Counted from the first letter of the stretch, positions 42,757-52,456 are shown. The stretch: 64,000 nucleotides of DNA from JBBEAM01 sp040882845 (GCA_040882845.1 JBBEAM010000015.1:1-64000); one strand, 5' to 3'. The notes: generated by a model from the sequence alone, not told the origin. Numbers and translations: made by a program.

Positions 42757-42884
42757 CTAAACAGGCGGAATTATGGTAGATTTCCACTATGGCGACTTTG
42801 CGGCAGTTTAGGTGCGCAGAGGCGCCGGATGCAACGCCGCCCGGCAGCGGGCGGCACCGTTATTTAGAGAGTGAAGCTCAGCCC

Positions 42885-43451
42885 ATGCCCCGCCGCGGGC
42901 CAGATATACCCTCCCACAACATCGTGCTGGTTGGCCTGATGGGCGCCGGAAAGAGCTGCATCGGCCGCAAGCTCGCGGCGCGCCTGAGGCTGCCCTTCGT
43001 CGATGCCGACGCGGAGATCGAGAAGGCGGCCGGCTGCAGCATCTCCGAGATCTTCGAGCGTCACGGCGAGCAGGCCTTCCGCGAAGGCGAGCGCCGGGTG
43101 ATCGCCCGGCTGCTGGAGGACGGCCCCAAGGTGGTCGCCACCGGCGGCGGCGCCTACATGGACCCGGACACCCGGGCGGCGATCGCGCAGGCCGCGGTCT
43201 CGGTCTGGCTGCGCGCCGACCTCGAGCTGCTGGTCCGCCGCACCTCCCGGCGCAACACCCGCCCGCTACTGCGCAGCGGCGACCCCCGGGAGATCCTGTC
43301 CCGGCTGATCGACGAGCGCTATCCGCTCTATGCCAAGGCCGACATCACCGTGGACAGCGCCGACGCGCCGCCGGAGAAGACCGTGCAGCGGGTGATCGAC
43401 GCCCTCGAGGCGCGCGGCCGCGAAACCACCCGCCAGGGAGCCGTAGGATGA
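42885..43451 (+). CDS. aroK: Shikimate kinase
   Basis: 188 residues. P-loop GLMGAGKSCIGRKLA, the shikimate-binding FVDADAEIEKAAG with the DxD-like Asp, FREGERRVI, and GGGAYMDPDTR followed by RTSRRNTRPLL (lid region). It phosphorylates shikimate in the aromatic amino-acid pathway. ATG 42885 begins the conserved part; the frame is open to 42789. Its stop overlaps the start of aroB (ATGA), the usual coupled pair. Confidence 0.95.
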   Translation: MPRRGPDIPSHNIVLVGLMGAGKSCIGRKLAARLRLPFVDADAEIEKAAGCSISEIFERHGEQAFREGERRVIARLLEDGPKVVATGGGAYMDPDTRAAIAQAAVSVWLRADLELLVRRTSRRNTRPLLRSGDPREILSRLIDERYPLYAKADITVDSADAPPEKTVQRVIDALEARGRETTRQGAVG

Positions 43452-44578
43452 GCACAGCCCTGCGGGACAGCGAAAAGAAGCTGAGCGTCGCGCTCGGCAA
43501 GCGTGCCTACGACATCGTTATCGGCGAGGAGCTGATCCCGCGCGCCGGACAGTGGATCGCGCCGCTGCTGAAGACGCCGCGCGCCCTGATCGTCACCGAC
43601 GAGAACGTGGCGGAGCTGCACCTCGAAGCGCTGGAGCGTGCCCTGGAGACCGCGGGCATCGCCTGCGAGGCCTTCGTCCTACCAGCTGGCGAGAACAGCA
43701 AGGACTTCGAGCATCTCGCCGATCTCTGCAGCCGCCTGCTGCTCGCCGGGCTGGAGCGCGGCGCCACGCTGATCGCGCTGGGCGGCGGGGTGATCGGCGA
43801 CCTCACCGGTTTCGCCGCGGCGGTGCTGCTGCGCGGTCTGGATTTCATCCAGATCCCCACCACTCTGCTGGCCCAGGTCGACTCCTCGGTCGGCGGCAAG
43901 ACCGGCATCAACACACCGGAAGGCAAGAACCTGGTCGGCGCCTTCCACCAGCCGCGCCTGGTGCTGGCCGACACCACGGCGCTGACCACCCTGCCCCGGC
44001 GCCAGCTTCTCGCCGGCTATGCCGAGGTGGTGAAGTACGGCGCCATCGGCGACGCCGGATTCTTCACCTGGCTGGAATCCCACGGCGCCGACCTGATCGA
44101 CGGAGACCCGGCGCTACTGGCCCGCGCGGTCGAGGTCTCCTGCGCCGCCAAGGCGGACATCGTCGCCGCCGACGAGCGCGAGGCCGGGGTGCGGGCGTTG
44201 CTGAACCTCGGCCACACCTTCGGCCACGCCCTGGAGGCCGAGTGCGGCTACGGCGGCGAATTGCTGCACGGCGAGGCAGTCGCCATCGGTATGGTCATGG
44301 CCTTCGAGCTTTCGGTCCAGCTCGGCCTCTGCCCGGCCGAGGACGCCGCCCGGCTGCGCCGCCACCTGGCCGCCGTCGGCCTGCCGACCGGGCTGGAGGC
44401 GCTGCCCGGCCGGGTCTGGACTCCGGCGCGGCTGCTCGGCCACATGTCCAAGGACAAGAAGGTCGAGCGGGGCCGCATCGCCTTCATCCTTGCCCGCGGC
44501 ATCGGCGAGGCCTTCGTCGCACGCGATGTCGAGCTCGATGAAGTCAAGGCGCTGCTGAGCCGCGCCGCGGCGGCCTAG
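43448..44578 (+). CDS. aroB: 3-dehydroquinate synthase
   Basis: 376 residues. NAD-binding GGGVIGDLTGFAAAVLLRGLDFIQIPTTLLAQVDSSVGGKTGIN is the AroB signature; zinc ligands sit in RALLNLGHTFGHALE and LLHGEAVAIGM. It converts DAHP to 3-dehydroquinate, the second step of the shikimate pathway, two steps before the substrate of AroK's neighbour reaction. Overlaps aroK by 4 bp; the next gene follows after 12 bp. Confidence 0.96.
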   Translation: MSTALRDSEKKLSVALGKRAYDIVIGEELIPRAGQWIAPLLKTPRALIVTDENVAELHLEALERALETAGIACEAFVLPAGENSKDFEHLADLCSRLLLAGLERGATLIALGGGVIGDLTGFAAAVLLRGLDFIQIPTTLLAQVDSSVGGKTGINTPEGKNLVGAFHQPRLVLADTTALTTLPRRQLLAGYAEVVKYGAIGDAGFFTWLESHGADLIDGDPALLARAVEVSCAAKADIVAADEREAGVRALLNLGHTFGHALEAECGYGGELLHGEAVAIGMVMAFELSVQLGLCPAEDAARLRRHLAAVGLPTGLEALPGRVWTPARLLGHMSKDKKVERGRIAFILARGIGEAFVARDVELDEVKALLSRAAAA

Positions 44579-44590
44579 ACGGACAGACCC

Positions 44591-45901
44591 ATGGATCTCG
44601 AAGCTCTGCTTTCAATCTTCGCCGTCGCCGTACTGCTATTTCTCTCCGGCTTCTTTTCCGGCAGCGAGACCTCGCTGACCGCGGCCTCGCGGCCGCGGAT
44701 GCACAATCTGGAGCAGCAGGGCAACGCGCGCGCCGGTATGGTCAACCGCCTGTGGAGCCGCAAGGAGCGGCTGATCGGCGCCATCTTGCTGGGCAACAAC
44801 CTGGTCAACATCATGGCCTCGGCGATCGCCACCGGGGTGCTGATCCGCTACTTCGGCGACACCGGCGTGCTCTACGCCACGGTGATCATGACCGCGCTGG
44901 TGCTGATCTTCGCGGAGGTGCTGCCCAAGACCTACGCCCTGCACAACACCGACCGCATGGCGCTGGCGGTGGCCCCGATCATGCGCGTCGTGACCCTGGC
45001 CTTCTCGCCGGTCAGCCAATCCGTCGAGGTGATCGTGCGGCTGACGCTGCGCGCTTTCGGCGTGCGCATCGATCGGCCCTATGCCGGCGACAGCGAGGAG
45101 GAGCTGCGCGGCGCCATCGACCTGCACAGCGGCGACGCCGAAGCCAGGCACGAGCGGCACATGCTGCGCTCGATCCTCGACCTCGACGAGCTGGTGGTCG
45201 AGGAGATCATGGTCCACCGCCGCAACGTCGTCGCCATCGACGCCGAGCTGCCGCCGAAGCGGATCGTCGAGGAGGTGCTGGCCAGCCCCTATACCCGCCT
45301 GCCGCTGTGGCGCGGCGAGTCCGACAACATCATCGGCGTGCTGCACGCCAAGGCGCTGCTGCGCAGCGTCCAGGCCTCCCAAGGCGATCTCGACAAGCTG
45401 GATATCGCGGCGATCGCCAACCCGCCCTGGTTCATCCCGGAGTCGACCGATCTCTTCTCCCAGCTGCACGCCTTCCGCGAGCGCCAGGAGCACTTCGCCT
45501 TCGTCATCGACGAGTACGGCGAGATGCTCGGCATCGTCACCCTGGAGGACATCCTCGAGGAGATCGTCGGCGAGATCGAGGACGAGCACGACGTCGCCGT
45601 GGAGGGCGTCGACCGGCTCAAGGACGGCTCGGCCATCGTCTCCGGCGACGTCACCCTGCGCGACATCAACCGGCGCTGCGACTGGAAACTGCCCGACGAG
45701 GAGGCCTCGACCGTCGCCGGCCTGGTGCTCTACGAGGCGCGGCGTATTCCGGACGTCGGCCAGGTCTTCACCTTCCACGGCTACCGCTTCGAGATCCTCG
45801 GCCGCGAGCGCAACCGCATCACCTTGGTCAAGGTCGCGCGGCTGAGCGACGAGCCCCCGGAGCTGATCGACGAGGAGGCCGCGGAAACCGCGGCCGGGTA
45901 G
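44591..45901 (+). CDS. CNNM/CorC-family membrane protein (HlyC/CorC transporter-like)
   Basis: 436 residues. N-terminal DUF21/CNNM transmembrane domain (FAVAVLLFLSGFFSGSETSLTAASRPRMHNLEQQGN, then GNNLVNIMASAIATGVLIRYF), a pair of CBS domains (about 205-335; VEEIMVHRRNVVAID...EYGEMLGIVTLEDILEEIVGEI) and the C-terminal CorC_HlyC domain. The family is linked to Mg2+/Co2+ export or homeostasis. Placement behind aroKB is common in alphaproteobacteria. Confidence 0.93.
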   Translation: MDLEALLSIFAVAVLLFLSGFFSGSETSLTAASRPRMHNLEQQGNARAGMVNRLWSRKERLIGAILLGNNLVNIMASAIATGVLIRYFGDTGVLYATVIMTALVLIFAEVLPKTYALHNTDRMALAVAPIMRVVTLAFSPVSQSVEVIVRLTLRAFGVRIDRPYAGDSEEELRGAIDLHSGDAEARHERHMLRSILDLDELVVEEIMVHRRNVVAIDAELPPKRIVEEVLASPYTRLPLWRGESDNIIGVLHAKALLRSVQASQGDLDKLDIAAIANPPWFIPESTDLFSQLHAFRERQEHFAFVIDEYGEMLGIVTLEDILEEIVGEIEDEHDVAVEGVDRLKDGSAIVSGDVTLRDINRRCDWKLPDEEASTVAGLVLYEARRIPDVGQVFTFHGYRFEILGRERNRITLVKVARLSDEPPELIDEEAAETAAG

Positions 45902-46001
45902 AGAGGCCTCGGCCTGACCGGCTTCGCTTGCCGCACCGGCGAGGCTCTGTCATGATTTCAACTGGAAATGGCCCATTCCCTCGCCTGTAGCGGAGGCCAG
46001 C

Positions 46002-46448
46002 ATGCAGCGGCGCATCGTTCCCGATATCGTTGAGAATCAAGATATTCGCACGCTCGCGCCCGGCGACAAGGTGCGCGCGGCCGTGGATCTGATGGTGGAA
46101 AAGCACATCGGCGCCGTGCTGATCTCCGAGGGCGGCAAGCTTATCGGCATCTTCACCGAGCGCGACCTGCTGACCCGCGTTGTCGCCAAGGGGCAGGATC
46201 CCGACGCCACCCTGCTGTCCGAGGTGATGACCCGCAAGCCCGACTGCCTGAAGCCCGACGACATGGCGAGCGATGCGCTCGGCCGGATGAACAAGAAGGG
46301 CTACCGCCACCTGCCGGTGCTCGACGGCGAGACTCTGGTCGGCATCGTTTCGATCCGCGACCTCTACTCCGCGGTCAAGCGCGAGCTGGAGGAAGACGTC
46401 GAGCAGCGCGAGGCCTATATCCACGGCGGCGGCTACGGCACCGGCTGA
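46002..46448 (+). CDS. CBS-domain protein
   Basis: 148 residues made of two CBS repeats: VRAAVDLMVEKHIGAVLISEGGKLIGIFTERDLLTRVV and MASDALGRMNKKGYRHLPVLDGETLVGIVSIRDLYSAV. Stand-alone CBS pairs bind adenosyl ligands and regulate partner enzymes. The partner is unknown; the neighbouring CNNM protein also carries CBS domains. Confidence 0.92.
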   Translation: MQRRIVPDIVENQDIRTLAPGDKVRAAVDLMVEKHIGAVLISEGGKLIGIFTERDLLTRVVAKGQDPDATLLSEVMTRKPDCLKPDDMASDALGRMNKKGYRHLPVLDGETLVGIVSIRDLYSAVKRELEEDVEQREAYIHGGGYGTG

Positions 46449-46533
46449 GCGTACTCTCAGCCAAGCCGCTTGACGGCTCCCCGCCCAGCGCCCCATATCC
46501 TTGGTTTTTCACGCAACTCTGAGGGAGCGCGCC

Positions 46534-47127
46534 ATGCCGCTGTCGCCGCCCGCCGCGCGCGAGGCCATCCACAAACGGACCTACGATTTCAACGGGTACC
46601 GCCGGGAAGACGGGCTGTGGGACATCGAAGGCCGAATCCGCGACAGCAAGACCTATAGCTTCGAAAACGACCACCGCGGCTCGGTCGAAGCCGGCGATGC
46701 GATCCACGAGATGGAAGTGCGCCTGACCCTCGACGACGGCTTCGAAGTGGTCGCCGCCGAGGCGGCGACCCATCATGCGCCCTATGGCCTCTGCCCGGCG
46801 GTCACCCCGAACTTCGCCAAGCTTACCGGACTGAAGGTCGGGCCCGGCTGGCGCGAGTCGGTGCGCCGGCGGGTCGGCGGCGTCGAGGGCTGCACCCATA
46901 TCGTCGAGATGGTCTTCAACATGGCGACCGTCGCCTATCAGACCATGGTGCCGATCCTGGCGCGCGAGCGCAGCAGCAACCGGCCGGGCGACGTTACGGG
47001 CAAGAAACCGGCGCTGCTCAACAGCTGCCATGTCTTCGCCAGCGACGGCGAGGTCGCGCGGGAGAGCTGGCCGCAGTTCTATACCGGCGACAAGCCGCTA
47101 CCGAAAACGCCGCAAGGCAAAGGGTAG
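46534..47127 (+). CDS. DUF2889 family protein
   Basis: 197 residues. IHKRTYDFNGYRREDGLWDIEGRIRDSKTY..., HEMEVRLTLDDGFEVVAAEAATHHAPYGLCP and GWRESVRRRVGGVEGCTHIVEM match DUF2889, a family without known function found in aromatic/CoA catabolism regions and elsewhere. GAGGGAG precedes ATG 46534. Its stop lies 1 bp from the convergent bolA stop. Confidence 0.85.
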   Translation: MPLSPPAAREAIHKRTYDFNGYRREDGLWDIEGRIRDSKTYSFENDHRGSVEAGDAIHEMEVRLTLDDGFEVVAAEAATHHAPYGLCPAVTPNFAKLTGLKVGPGWRESVRRRVGGVEGCTHIVEMVFNMATVAYQTMVPILARERSSNRPGDVTGKKPALLNSCHVFASDGEVARESWPQFYTGDKPLPKTPQGKG

Positions 47128-47128
47128 C

Positions 47129-47401
47129 TCAGCCGTCCTCGCCCGGGGCCAGCACCTTGAGCTGCAGGGCATGGACGCTGCTCGCCAGCTCCGCCTTCAG
47201 CTCGGCGTAGACCAGCCGCTGGCGGTCGACCCTGCCGAGCCCCTCGAAACGCGGCGAGACCAGCTCGACCCGGAAGTGGGTTTCGCCCTCGGGCCGCGCG
47301 CCGGCATGGCCGCGGTGCTGGTGGGAATCGTCGAACACGGCGATCCGCGTCGGCGCAAAGGCCGCGGTCAGCTTGCTTTCGATCTGCTCCGCCATGGACA
47401 T
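47129..47401 (-). CDS. BolA/IbaG family protein
   Basis: 90 residues. IESKLTAAFAPTRIAVFDDSHQHRGHAGARPEGETHFRVELVSPRFEGLGRVDRQRLVYAEL is the BolA fold with the conserved HxGH-like region used with monothiol glutaredoxins to coordinate [2Fe-2S] clusters. GGGAGG lies upstream of ATG 47401; ATG 47395 is an alternative. Divergent from the EamA transporter gene. Confidence 0.9.
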   Translation of the reverse strand: MSMAEQIESKLTAAFAPTRIAVFDDSHQHRGHAGARPEGETHFRVELVSPRFEGLGRVDRQRLVYAELKAELASSVHALQLKVLAPGEDG

Positions 47402-47521
47402 GCGGCTCTTTCCTCCCTGGCTTTGGCGTAGGCCCTCTCCCCTGATATGGTCGCGGCCCGGGCTTCGCAATAGCCCCGTCCCGAACGACCCCGTTCCCGC
47501 CAACCCCGGACCCGGCCCGCC

Positions 47522-48460
47522 GTGCATCCCGAAAGCTCAAGCCGCGCATACCTTCTGATGGCCGCGATCATCCTGTTATGGGGCGTGAACTGGCCGGTAA
47601 TGAAGTTCGGCCTGACCATGATCACGCCCTTCTGGTTCGGCGTCGCGCGGCTGGGACTCGGAGCGCTGACGCTGTTCCTCGTCCTGGCCCTGACGCGCAA
47701 ACTCATCCTGCCGCCGCGCGGCGATTGGCCGGTGGTGGTCAGCGTCGGTATATTCCAGATGACCTCCTTCATGGTGCTGGTCAATCTCGGCCTGGTCAGC
47801 GTCGGCGCCGGGCGTTCGGCGGTGCTCGCCTACACCACGCCGCTCTGGGTCGCGCCGGCCGCGGTGCTGCTGTTCAAGGAAAGGGTGACCCCGCTCAAGC
47901 TCGCCGGTCTGGTCTGCGGCCTGGCCGGGATCGCCCTGCTGTTCAATCCGCTGACCTTCGACTGGAACCGGCGGGAAACCGTGATCGGCAATGCCATCCT
48001 GATGCTGGCCGCGCTCTCCTGGGCCGGCGCCATCCTGCACATCCGCCGCCACAAGTGGCAGGCGACGCCGTTGCAGCTCACCCCCTGGCAGATGCTGCTC
48101 GCCCTGCCGATCCTGGTCGCTCTGGCGCTGATCTTCGAGGACGCCGGGGCGATCCGCTTCGAACCCGAGCTGATCGCGGTGCTGGTCTACAACGGCCCCC
48201 TGGCCACGGCTTTCTGCTTCTGGGCCGCGGTCACGGTGTCGCGCGCCCTGCCCTCGATCCACACCTCGCTCGGCTTCCTCGGCGTGCCGGCGGTCGGCGT
48301 GATCTCCTCGGCCTGGGTGCTCGGCGAGGCCGTCGGCCTCGACCTGATCGGCGGCGGCTTCGCGGTGCTCGCCGGGCTGGTCCTGGTCACCCTGGCCGAC
48401 CGCCCCGCTGAGACGCGAGCCGGCGAAACAAACAAAGGGCGGAGCGCCGCGCAGGGCTGA
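47522..48460 (+). CDS. EamA-family (DMT superfamily) transporter
   Basis: 312 residues with about ten hydrophobic segments in two EamA repeats: first repeat LLMAAIILLWGVNWPVMKFGL...VLAYTTPLWVAPAAVLLFKERVTPLK, second from about residue 155 to 295 (VLVYNGPLATAFCFWAAVTVSRALPS...GVISSAWVLGEAVGLDL). These export amino acids, nucleosides or other metabolites; the substrate is unknown. GTG 47522 is used; ATG 47558 would clip the first helix. Confidence 0.9.
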   Translation: MHPESSSRAYLLMAAIILLWGVNWPVMKFGLTMITPFWFGVARLGLGALTLFLVLALTRKLILPPRGDWPVVVSVGIFQMTSFMVLVNLGLVSVGAGRSAVLAYTTPLWVAPAAVLLFKERVTPLKLAGLVCGLAGIALLFNPLTFDWNRRETVIGNAILMLAALSWAGAILHIRRHKWQATPLQLTPWQMLLALPILVALALIFEDAGAIRFEPELIAVLVYNGPLATAFCFWAAVTVSRALPSIHTSLGFLGVPAVGVISSAWVLGEAVGLDLIGGGFAVLAGLVLVTLADRPAETRAGETNKGRSAAQG

Positions 48461-48512
48461 TATTCGAGCTCTGCGTCTTGCCTCGCCCCCGGCGCACTTC
48501 CATACTTGGGGC

Positions 48513-49091
48513 ATGGCACGCCAGACACCCGATGCGATCCAGCGGCCCTTTCAGCAAGCGCGCGACCCGCAGACGCGCTGCTGCGAGTGGCCGGGCTGCG
48601 AGGAGGACGCGGAACACCGCGCGCCGCAGTCGCGCGACCGGCTGCAGGAGTACCGCTGGTTCTGCCTGGAGCACGTGCGCGAGTACAACAAGTCCTGGAA
48701 CTACTACGCCGGCATGAGCGAGGCCGAGATCGACCGCCTCAACCGCATGGACACCATCTGGCAGCGCCCGACCTGGCGCCTGGGCAGCGGCCCGACGCTC
48801 CGGCGCAACGGCGAGTCCGCCTTCAAGGACGACTTCGGCTTCTTCCGCGAGGATGCCGAGGACAACGCCCGCGGACGCCAGCGCGGCCCGCAGGGGCAGA
48901 ACAGCGAGGAAGGCCGGGCTCTGGCCGCGCTGGGGCTTGAACAACCGGTCGCCTTTGCCGAGATAAAAGTCCGTTACAAAGAGTTGGTGAAACTGCTACA
49001 TCCCGACACCAACGGCGGTCGTCCCGAGGACGAGGAACGCCTGAAACTGATCAATCAGGCCTACGCCACCCTGCGCAGCCTCCACGCTTGA
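48513..49091 (+). CDS. J-domain protein with an N-terminal Cys/His module
   Basis: 192 residues. The J domain is C-terminal (about 135-190): AALGLEQPVAFAEIKVRYKELVKLLHPDTNGG with the HPD tripeptide. The N-terminus has CCEWPGCEEDAEHRAP...WFCLEHVREYNKSWNYYAGM, a Cys/His pattern that may bind zinc. It would stimulate DnaK ATPase on a specific client. The gene stands 52 bp upstream of cobS, an arrangement common in alphaproteobacteria, so cobaltochelatase assembly is a plausible client. Confidence 0.88.
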   Translation: MARQTPDAIQRPFQQARDPQTRCCEWPGCEEDAEHRAPQSRDRLQEYRWFCLEHVREYNKSWNYYAGMSEAEIDRLNRMDTIWQRPTWRLGSGPTLRRNGESAFKDDFGFFREDAEDNARGRQRGPQGQNSEEGRALAALGLEQPVAFAEIKVRYKELVKLLHPDTNGGRPEDEERLKLINQAYATLRSLHA

Positions 49092-49143
49092 GAATGCGCC
49101 GTCCGCACAACAGATAGAGTCCAGCAGAGCGAAAGCAGCAACC

Positions 49144-50154
49144 ATGGCCGCAAGCACCGAAACCCCCGAGCAGAACGCCCCTGTCATGCCCACAGGCGGG
49201 CCGGACATCGAGATTTCCGTGCGCCAGACCTTCGGCATCGACAGCGACATGCAGGTGCCGGCCTTCTCGGCCACCAGCGACTACGTCCCCGACATGGACG
49301 AGACCTACCGCTTCGACCGGGAGACCACGCTCGCGATCCTGGCCGGCTTCGCCTACAACCGCCGGGTCATCATCCAGGGCTATCACGGCACCGGCAAGTC
49401 GACCCATATCGAGCAGGTCGCCGCCCGGCTCAACTGGCCCTGCATCCGCATCAACCTGGACAGCCACATCAGCCGCATCGATCTGATCGGCAAGGACGCC
49501 ATCGTGCTGAAGGACGGCCAGCAGGTGACCGAGTTCCGCGAGGGGCTGCTGCCCTGGGCGCTGCATCACCCCTGCGCGCTGGTGTTCGACGAGTACGACG
49601 CCGGGCGCGCCGACGTGATGTTCGTGATCCAGCGGGTGCTGGAGGTCGAGGGCAAGCTGACCCTGCTCGATCAGAACAAGGTGATCCGCCCGCATCCGGC
49701 CTTCCGCCTCTTCGCCACGGCCAACACCGTCGGCCTCGGCGACACCACCGGGCTCTACCACGGCACCCAGCAGATCAACCAGGGTCAGATGGACCGCTGG
49801 AACATCGTCGCCACGCTGAACTACCTGCCGCACGACGAGGAGGTCGATATCGTCCTGGCCAAGGCCCCGGACTACGACACCAAGGAAGGCCGCGAAACCG
49901 TCTCCGCCATGGTCGCGCTGGCCGACCTCAGCCGCCAGGGCTTCGTCAACGGCGACATCTCGACGGTGATGAGCCCGCGCACGGTGATGACCTGGGCCCA
50001 GAACGCCCGGATCTTCAACGACATCGGCTTCGCCTTCCGGGTCACCTTCCTCAACAAGTGCGACGAGATCGAGCGTCCGACCGTGGCCGAGTACTACCAG
50101 CGCGCCTTCGGCAGCGAGCTTGCGGAAACCGGCGTCAAGGCGACGCTGGTTTAG
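49144..50154 (+). CDS. cobS: Aerobic cobaltochelatase subunit CobS
   Basis: 336 residues; MoxR-like AAA+ ATPase. Walker A GYHGTGKSTHIEQVA, Walker B CALVFDEYDAG, sensor FRLFATANTVGLGD. With CobT and CobN it inserts Co2+ into hydrogenobyrinate a,c-diamide in aerobic B12 synthesis. cobT follows after 16 bp. CobN is not in this window. Confidence 0.96.
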   Translation: MAASTETPEQNAPVMPTGGPDIEISVRQTFGIDSDMQVPAFSATSDYVPDMDETYRFDRETTLAILAGFAYNRRVIIQGYHGTGKSTHIEQVAARLNWPCIRINLDSHISRIDLIGKDAIVLKDGQQVTEFREGLLPWALHHPCALVFDEYDAGRADVMFVIQRVLEVEGKLTLLDQNKVIRPHPAFRLFATANTVGLGDTTGLYHGTQQINQGQMDRWNIVATLNYLPHDEEVDIVLAKAPDYDTKEGRETVSAMVALADLSRQGFVNGDISTVMSPRTVMTWAQNARIFNDIGFAFRVTFLNKCDEIERPTVAEYYQRAFGSELAETGVKATLV

Positions 50155-50170
50155 GCCACAGCGCGCCGCC

Positions 50171-52048
50171 ATGAGCCAAGCGGACTCCCCTCTCGAGGCC
50201 TTCAAGCGGGCGACCGAAGCGACGCTTCGCGCGATCGCCCGGCGCGACGACCTCAACGCCAGTTTCACCAGCGCTCCCCAGGGCCTGGTCGGCAAGGAGG
50301 TCAAGCTGCCGCTGATCCACCGCGACCTGCCGGCCGCGGAAGCCGCGCTGGTGCGCGGCGAGGCGGACTCCGTCGCCCTGCGGCTGCGCCATCACGACGA
50401 CGGCCTGCACGCCAAGCAGCGTCCGCGCAGCCAGGAGGCGCGCGACATCTTCGACGCCGTCGAGCAGGCGCGCTGCGAGGCGCTCGGCATGAAGCGGATG
50501 ACCGGCTGCAGTCTCAATCTCGATGCGGCGCGCGAGGAGCGCTACAAGGCCCGCGGCTACGCCCGCGCCGCCAACAGCGAGGATGTGCCGCTGGCCGAGG
50601 TGCTCGGCCTGCTCGCCCGCGAGTCGATGAGCGGACATAGCCCCAGCCCCTGCGCCAAGCACATGATCGACGTCTGGCGCCCGCTGCTCGACGCCAAGGT
50701 GCTGCAGGACCTCAAGGAACTGCAGCGGCATTCCGGCGACCAGACCGCCTTCGCCGAGGCGGTCCGCGAGCTGCTCGGCCATCTCGATCTCGACTTCTCC
50801 GAGGAGGAGGATCTGAGCGAGGAGGACTCCCAGAGCGACGAGGATCAGGAGGGGGAGATGGACCCCTCCGAGATGAAGGGCGAAGGCGGCGAGAAGGATT
50901 CCTCGGAAGCGCGCAGCAGCGAGGACGGCGAGCAGAGCGACGCTGGCGAGGCCGACGCCAGCGACGAGGAGGCCGCCGACAGCGAAGGCGAGATGATGGC
51001 CGGCGCCAGCGACGAGGAGCCCGGCCGGCCCGGCAGCCGCCCGATGTTCGACGACCGGCGCAACTGGTTCGACGAGGACGCTTACCACGCCTACAGCCGC
51101 GACTACGACGAGGTGATCGAGGCCGAGGAGCTCTGCGACCCCGAGGAGCTGACCCGCCTGCGGCAGATGCTCGACCAGCAGCTCGCACATCTGCAGGGGG
51201 TGATCGCCCGCCTCGCCAACCGCCTGCAGCGCCGCCTGCTGGCCAAGCAGACCCGCTCCTGGGATTTCAATCTCGAGGAAGGGATGCTGGACACCGCGCG
51301 GCTGGCGCGGATCATCGCCAATCCGACCCACTCGCTGTCCTACAAGCAGGAGAAGGACACCGATTTCCGCGACACCGTGGTCAGCCTGCTGATCGACAAC
51401 TCGGGCTCGATGCGCGGCCGGCCGATCTCGGTGGCGGCGATGAGCGCCGATATCCTGGCCCGTACCCTGGAGCGCTGCGGCGTCAAGGTCGAGATCCTCG
51501 GCTTCACCACCCGGATGTGGAAAGGCGGCCAGTCGCGCGAGAAGTGGATCGCCAACGGCAAGCCGGCCAATCCCGGACGCCTCAACGACCTGCGCCACAT
51601 CGTCTACAAGTCTGCAGACATGCCCTGGCGGCGGGCGCGCAAGAACCTCGGCCTGATGCTGCGCGAGGGCATCCTCAAGGAGAATATCGACGGCGAGGCC
51701 CTGCTCTGGGCGCACAACCGGCTGCTGGCGCGCAGCGAGCAGCGGCGCATCCTGATGGTGATCTCCGACGGCGCGCCGGTCGACGACTCGACCCTCTCGG
51801 TCAATCCCGGCAACTACCTGGAACGCCATCTGCGCCAGGTGATCGAATACGTCGAGACCCGCTCGCCGGTCGAGCTGCTGGCGATCGGCATCGGCCACGA
51901 CGTGACTCGCTACTACCGCCGCGCGGTGACCATCGTCGACGCCGAGCAGCTCGGCGGCACGATGCTCGACAAGCTGACCGAGCTGTTCGACGAAGACGAA
52001 CAGAACAGCGGCGGCCGCCGCCGCCAGCGGCGCCGCGCCGCCGGTTAG
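50171..52048 (+). CDS. cobT: Aerobic cobaltochelatase subunit CobT
   Basis: 625 residues. The N-terminal half holds the CobT region (LEAFKRATEATLRAIA), a strongly acidic low-complexity stretch (about 215-290), and the C-terminus a VWA domain with MIDAS DxSxS in VSLLIDNSGSMRGRPI. The acidic region probably interacts with partners or metal. ATG 50171 is chosen; the frame extends upstream inside cobS. Partner of CobS in cobalt insertion. Confidence 0.96.
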   Translation: MSQADSPLEAFKRATEATLRAIARRDDLNASFTSAPQGLVGKEVKLPLIHRDLPAAEAALVRGEADSVALRLRHHDDGLHAKQRPRSQEARDIFDAVEQARCEALGMKRMTGCSLNLDAAREERYKARGYARAANSEDVPLAEVLGLLARESMSGHSPSPCAKHMIDVWRPLLDAKVLQDLKELQRHSGDQTAFAEAVRELLGHLDLDFSEEEDLSEEDSQSDEDQEGEMDPSEMKGEGGEKDSSEARSSEDGEQSDAGEADASDEEAADSEGEMMAGASDEEPGRPGSRPMFDDRRNWFDEDAYHAYSRDYDEVIEAEELCDPEELTRLRQMLDQQLAHLQGVIARLANRLQRRLLAKQTRSWDFNLEEGMLDTARLARIIANPTHSLSYKQEKDTDFRDTVVSLLIDNSGSMRGRPISVAAMSADILARTLERCGVKVEILGFTTRMWKGGQSREKWIANGKPANPGRLNDLRHIVYKSADMPWRRARKNLGLMLREGILKENIDGEALLWAHNRLLARSEQRRILMVISDGAPVDDSTLSVNPGNYLERHLRQVIEYVETRSPVELLAIGIGHDVTRYYRRAVTIVDAEQLGGTMLDKLTELFDEDEQNSGGRRRQRRRAAG

Positions 52049-52066
52049 CTCAGGGCTTCGCCTCGT

Positions 52067-52456
52067 CTAGGCAGAGGTCGCCTCGATAGCTTCATCTTCG
52101 CTGCGTTCCATAGCCAGACAGTCGTCGCCGGGGAGGGCCGGAAACTGCATCGTGCGAGGCGTCTGCCGTTCGGCGGCGGAATCTTTATACGCAAGCGAAA
52201 GGCCCGCATCGAGATCGAGCGCGAATTCCAAGTCGCTTGGCTCCACCACCAGAACTTCGGAAATGCTCCGGCTGTCCGGTCTGGCTGGAATGTGTATGAA
52301 AGTCCGAACCCGCCGATAGGAGGTGAAGGAGAGGCCTTCCAAGCGTTCTTCATCGGTTTCTACGGTGTATTCGCCTGCCGGTTGCGGATCGTTGTGCGCA
52401 CCGAGGGAAAAGGGATTATTGAAGGTAACGCTTGTCATGATCGTTCGGATTGCCAT
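52067..52456 (-). CDS. Small conserved hypothetical protein
   Basis: 129 residues. Near the start it reads TSVTFNNPFSLGAHNDPQPAGEYTVETDEERLEGLSFTSYRRVRTFIHIPA; I recall similar LPAG.Y.VETDEE.LEG.SF..YRR sequences in short proteins of Rhizobiales and Methylobacterium, all uncharacterised. The C-terminus lists MQFPALPGDD. No signal peptide. ATG 52456 is chosen; ATG 52438 and an upstream extension are possible. It lies in the accessory region next to the Crp/Fnr gene. Confidence 0.65.
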   Translation of the reverse strand: MAIRTIMTSVTFNNPFSLGAHNDPQPAGEYTVETDEERLEGLSFTSYRRVRTFIHIPARPDSRSISEVLVVEPSDLEFALDLDAGLSLAYKDSAAERQTPRTMQFPALPGDDCLAMERSEDEAIEATSA

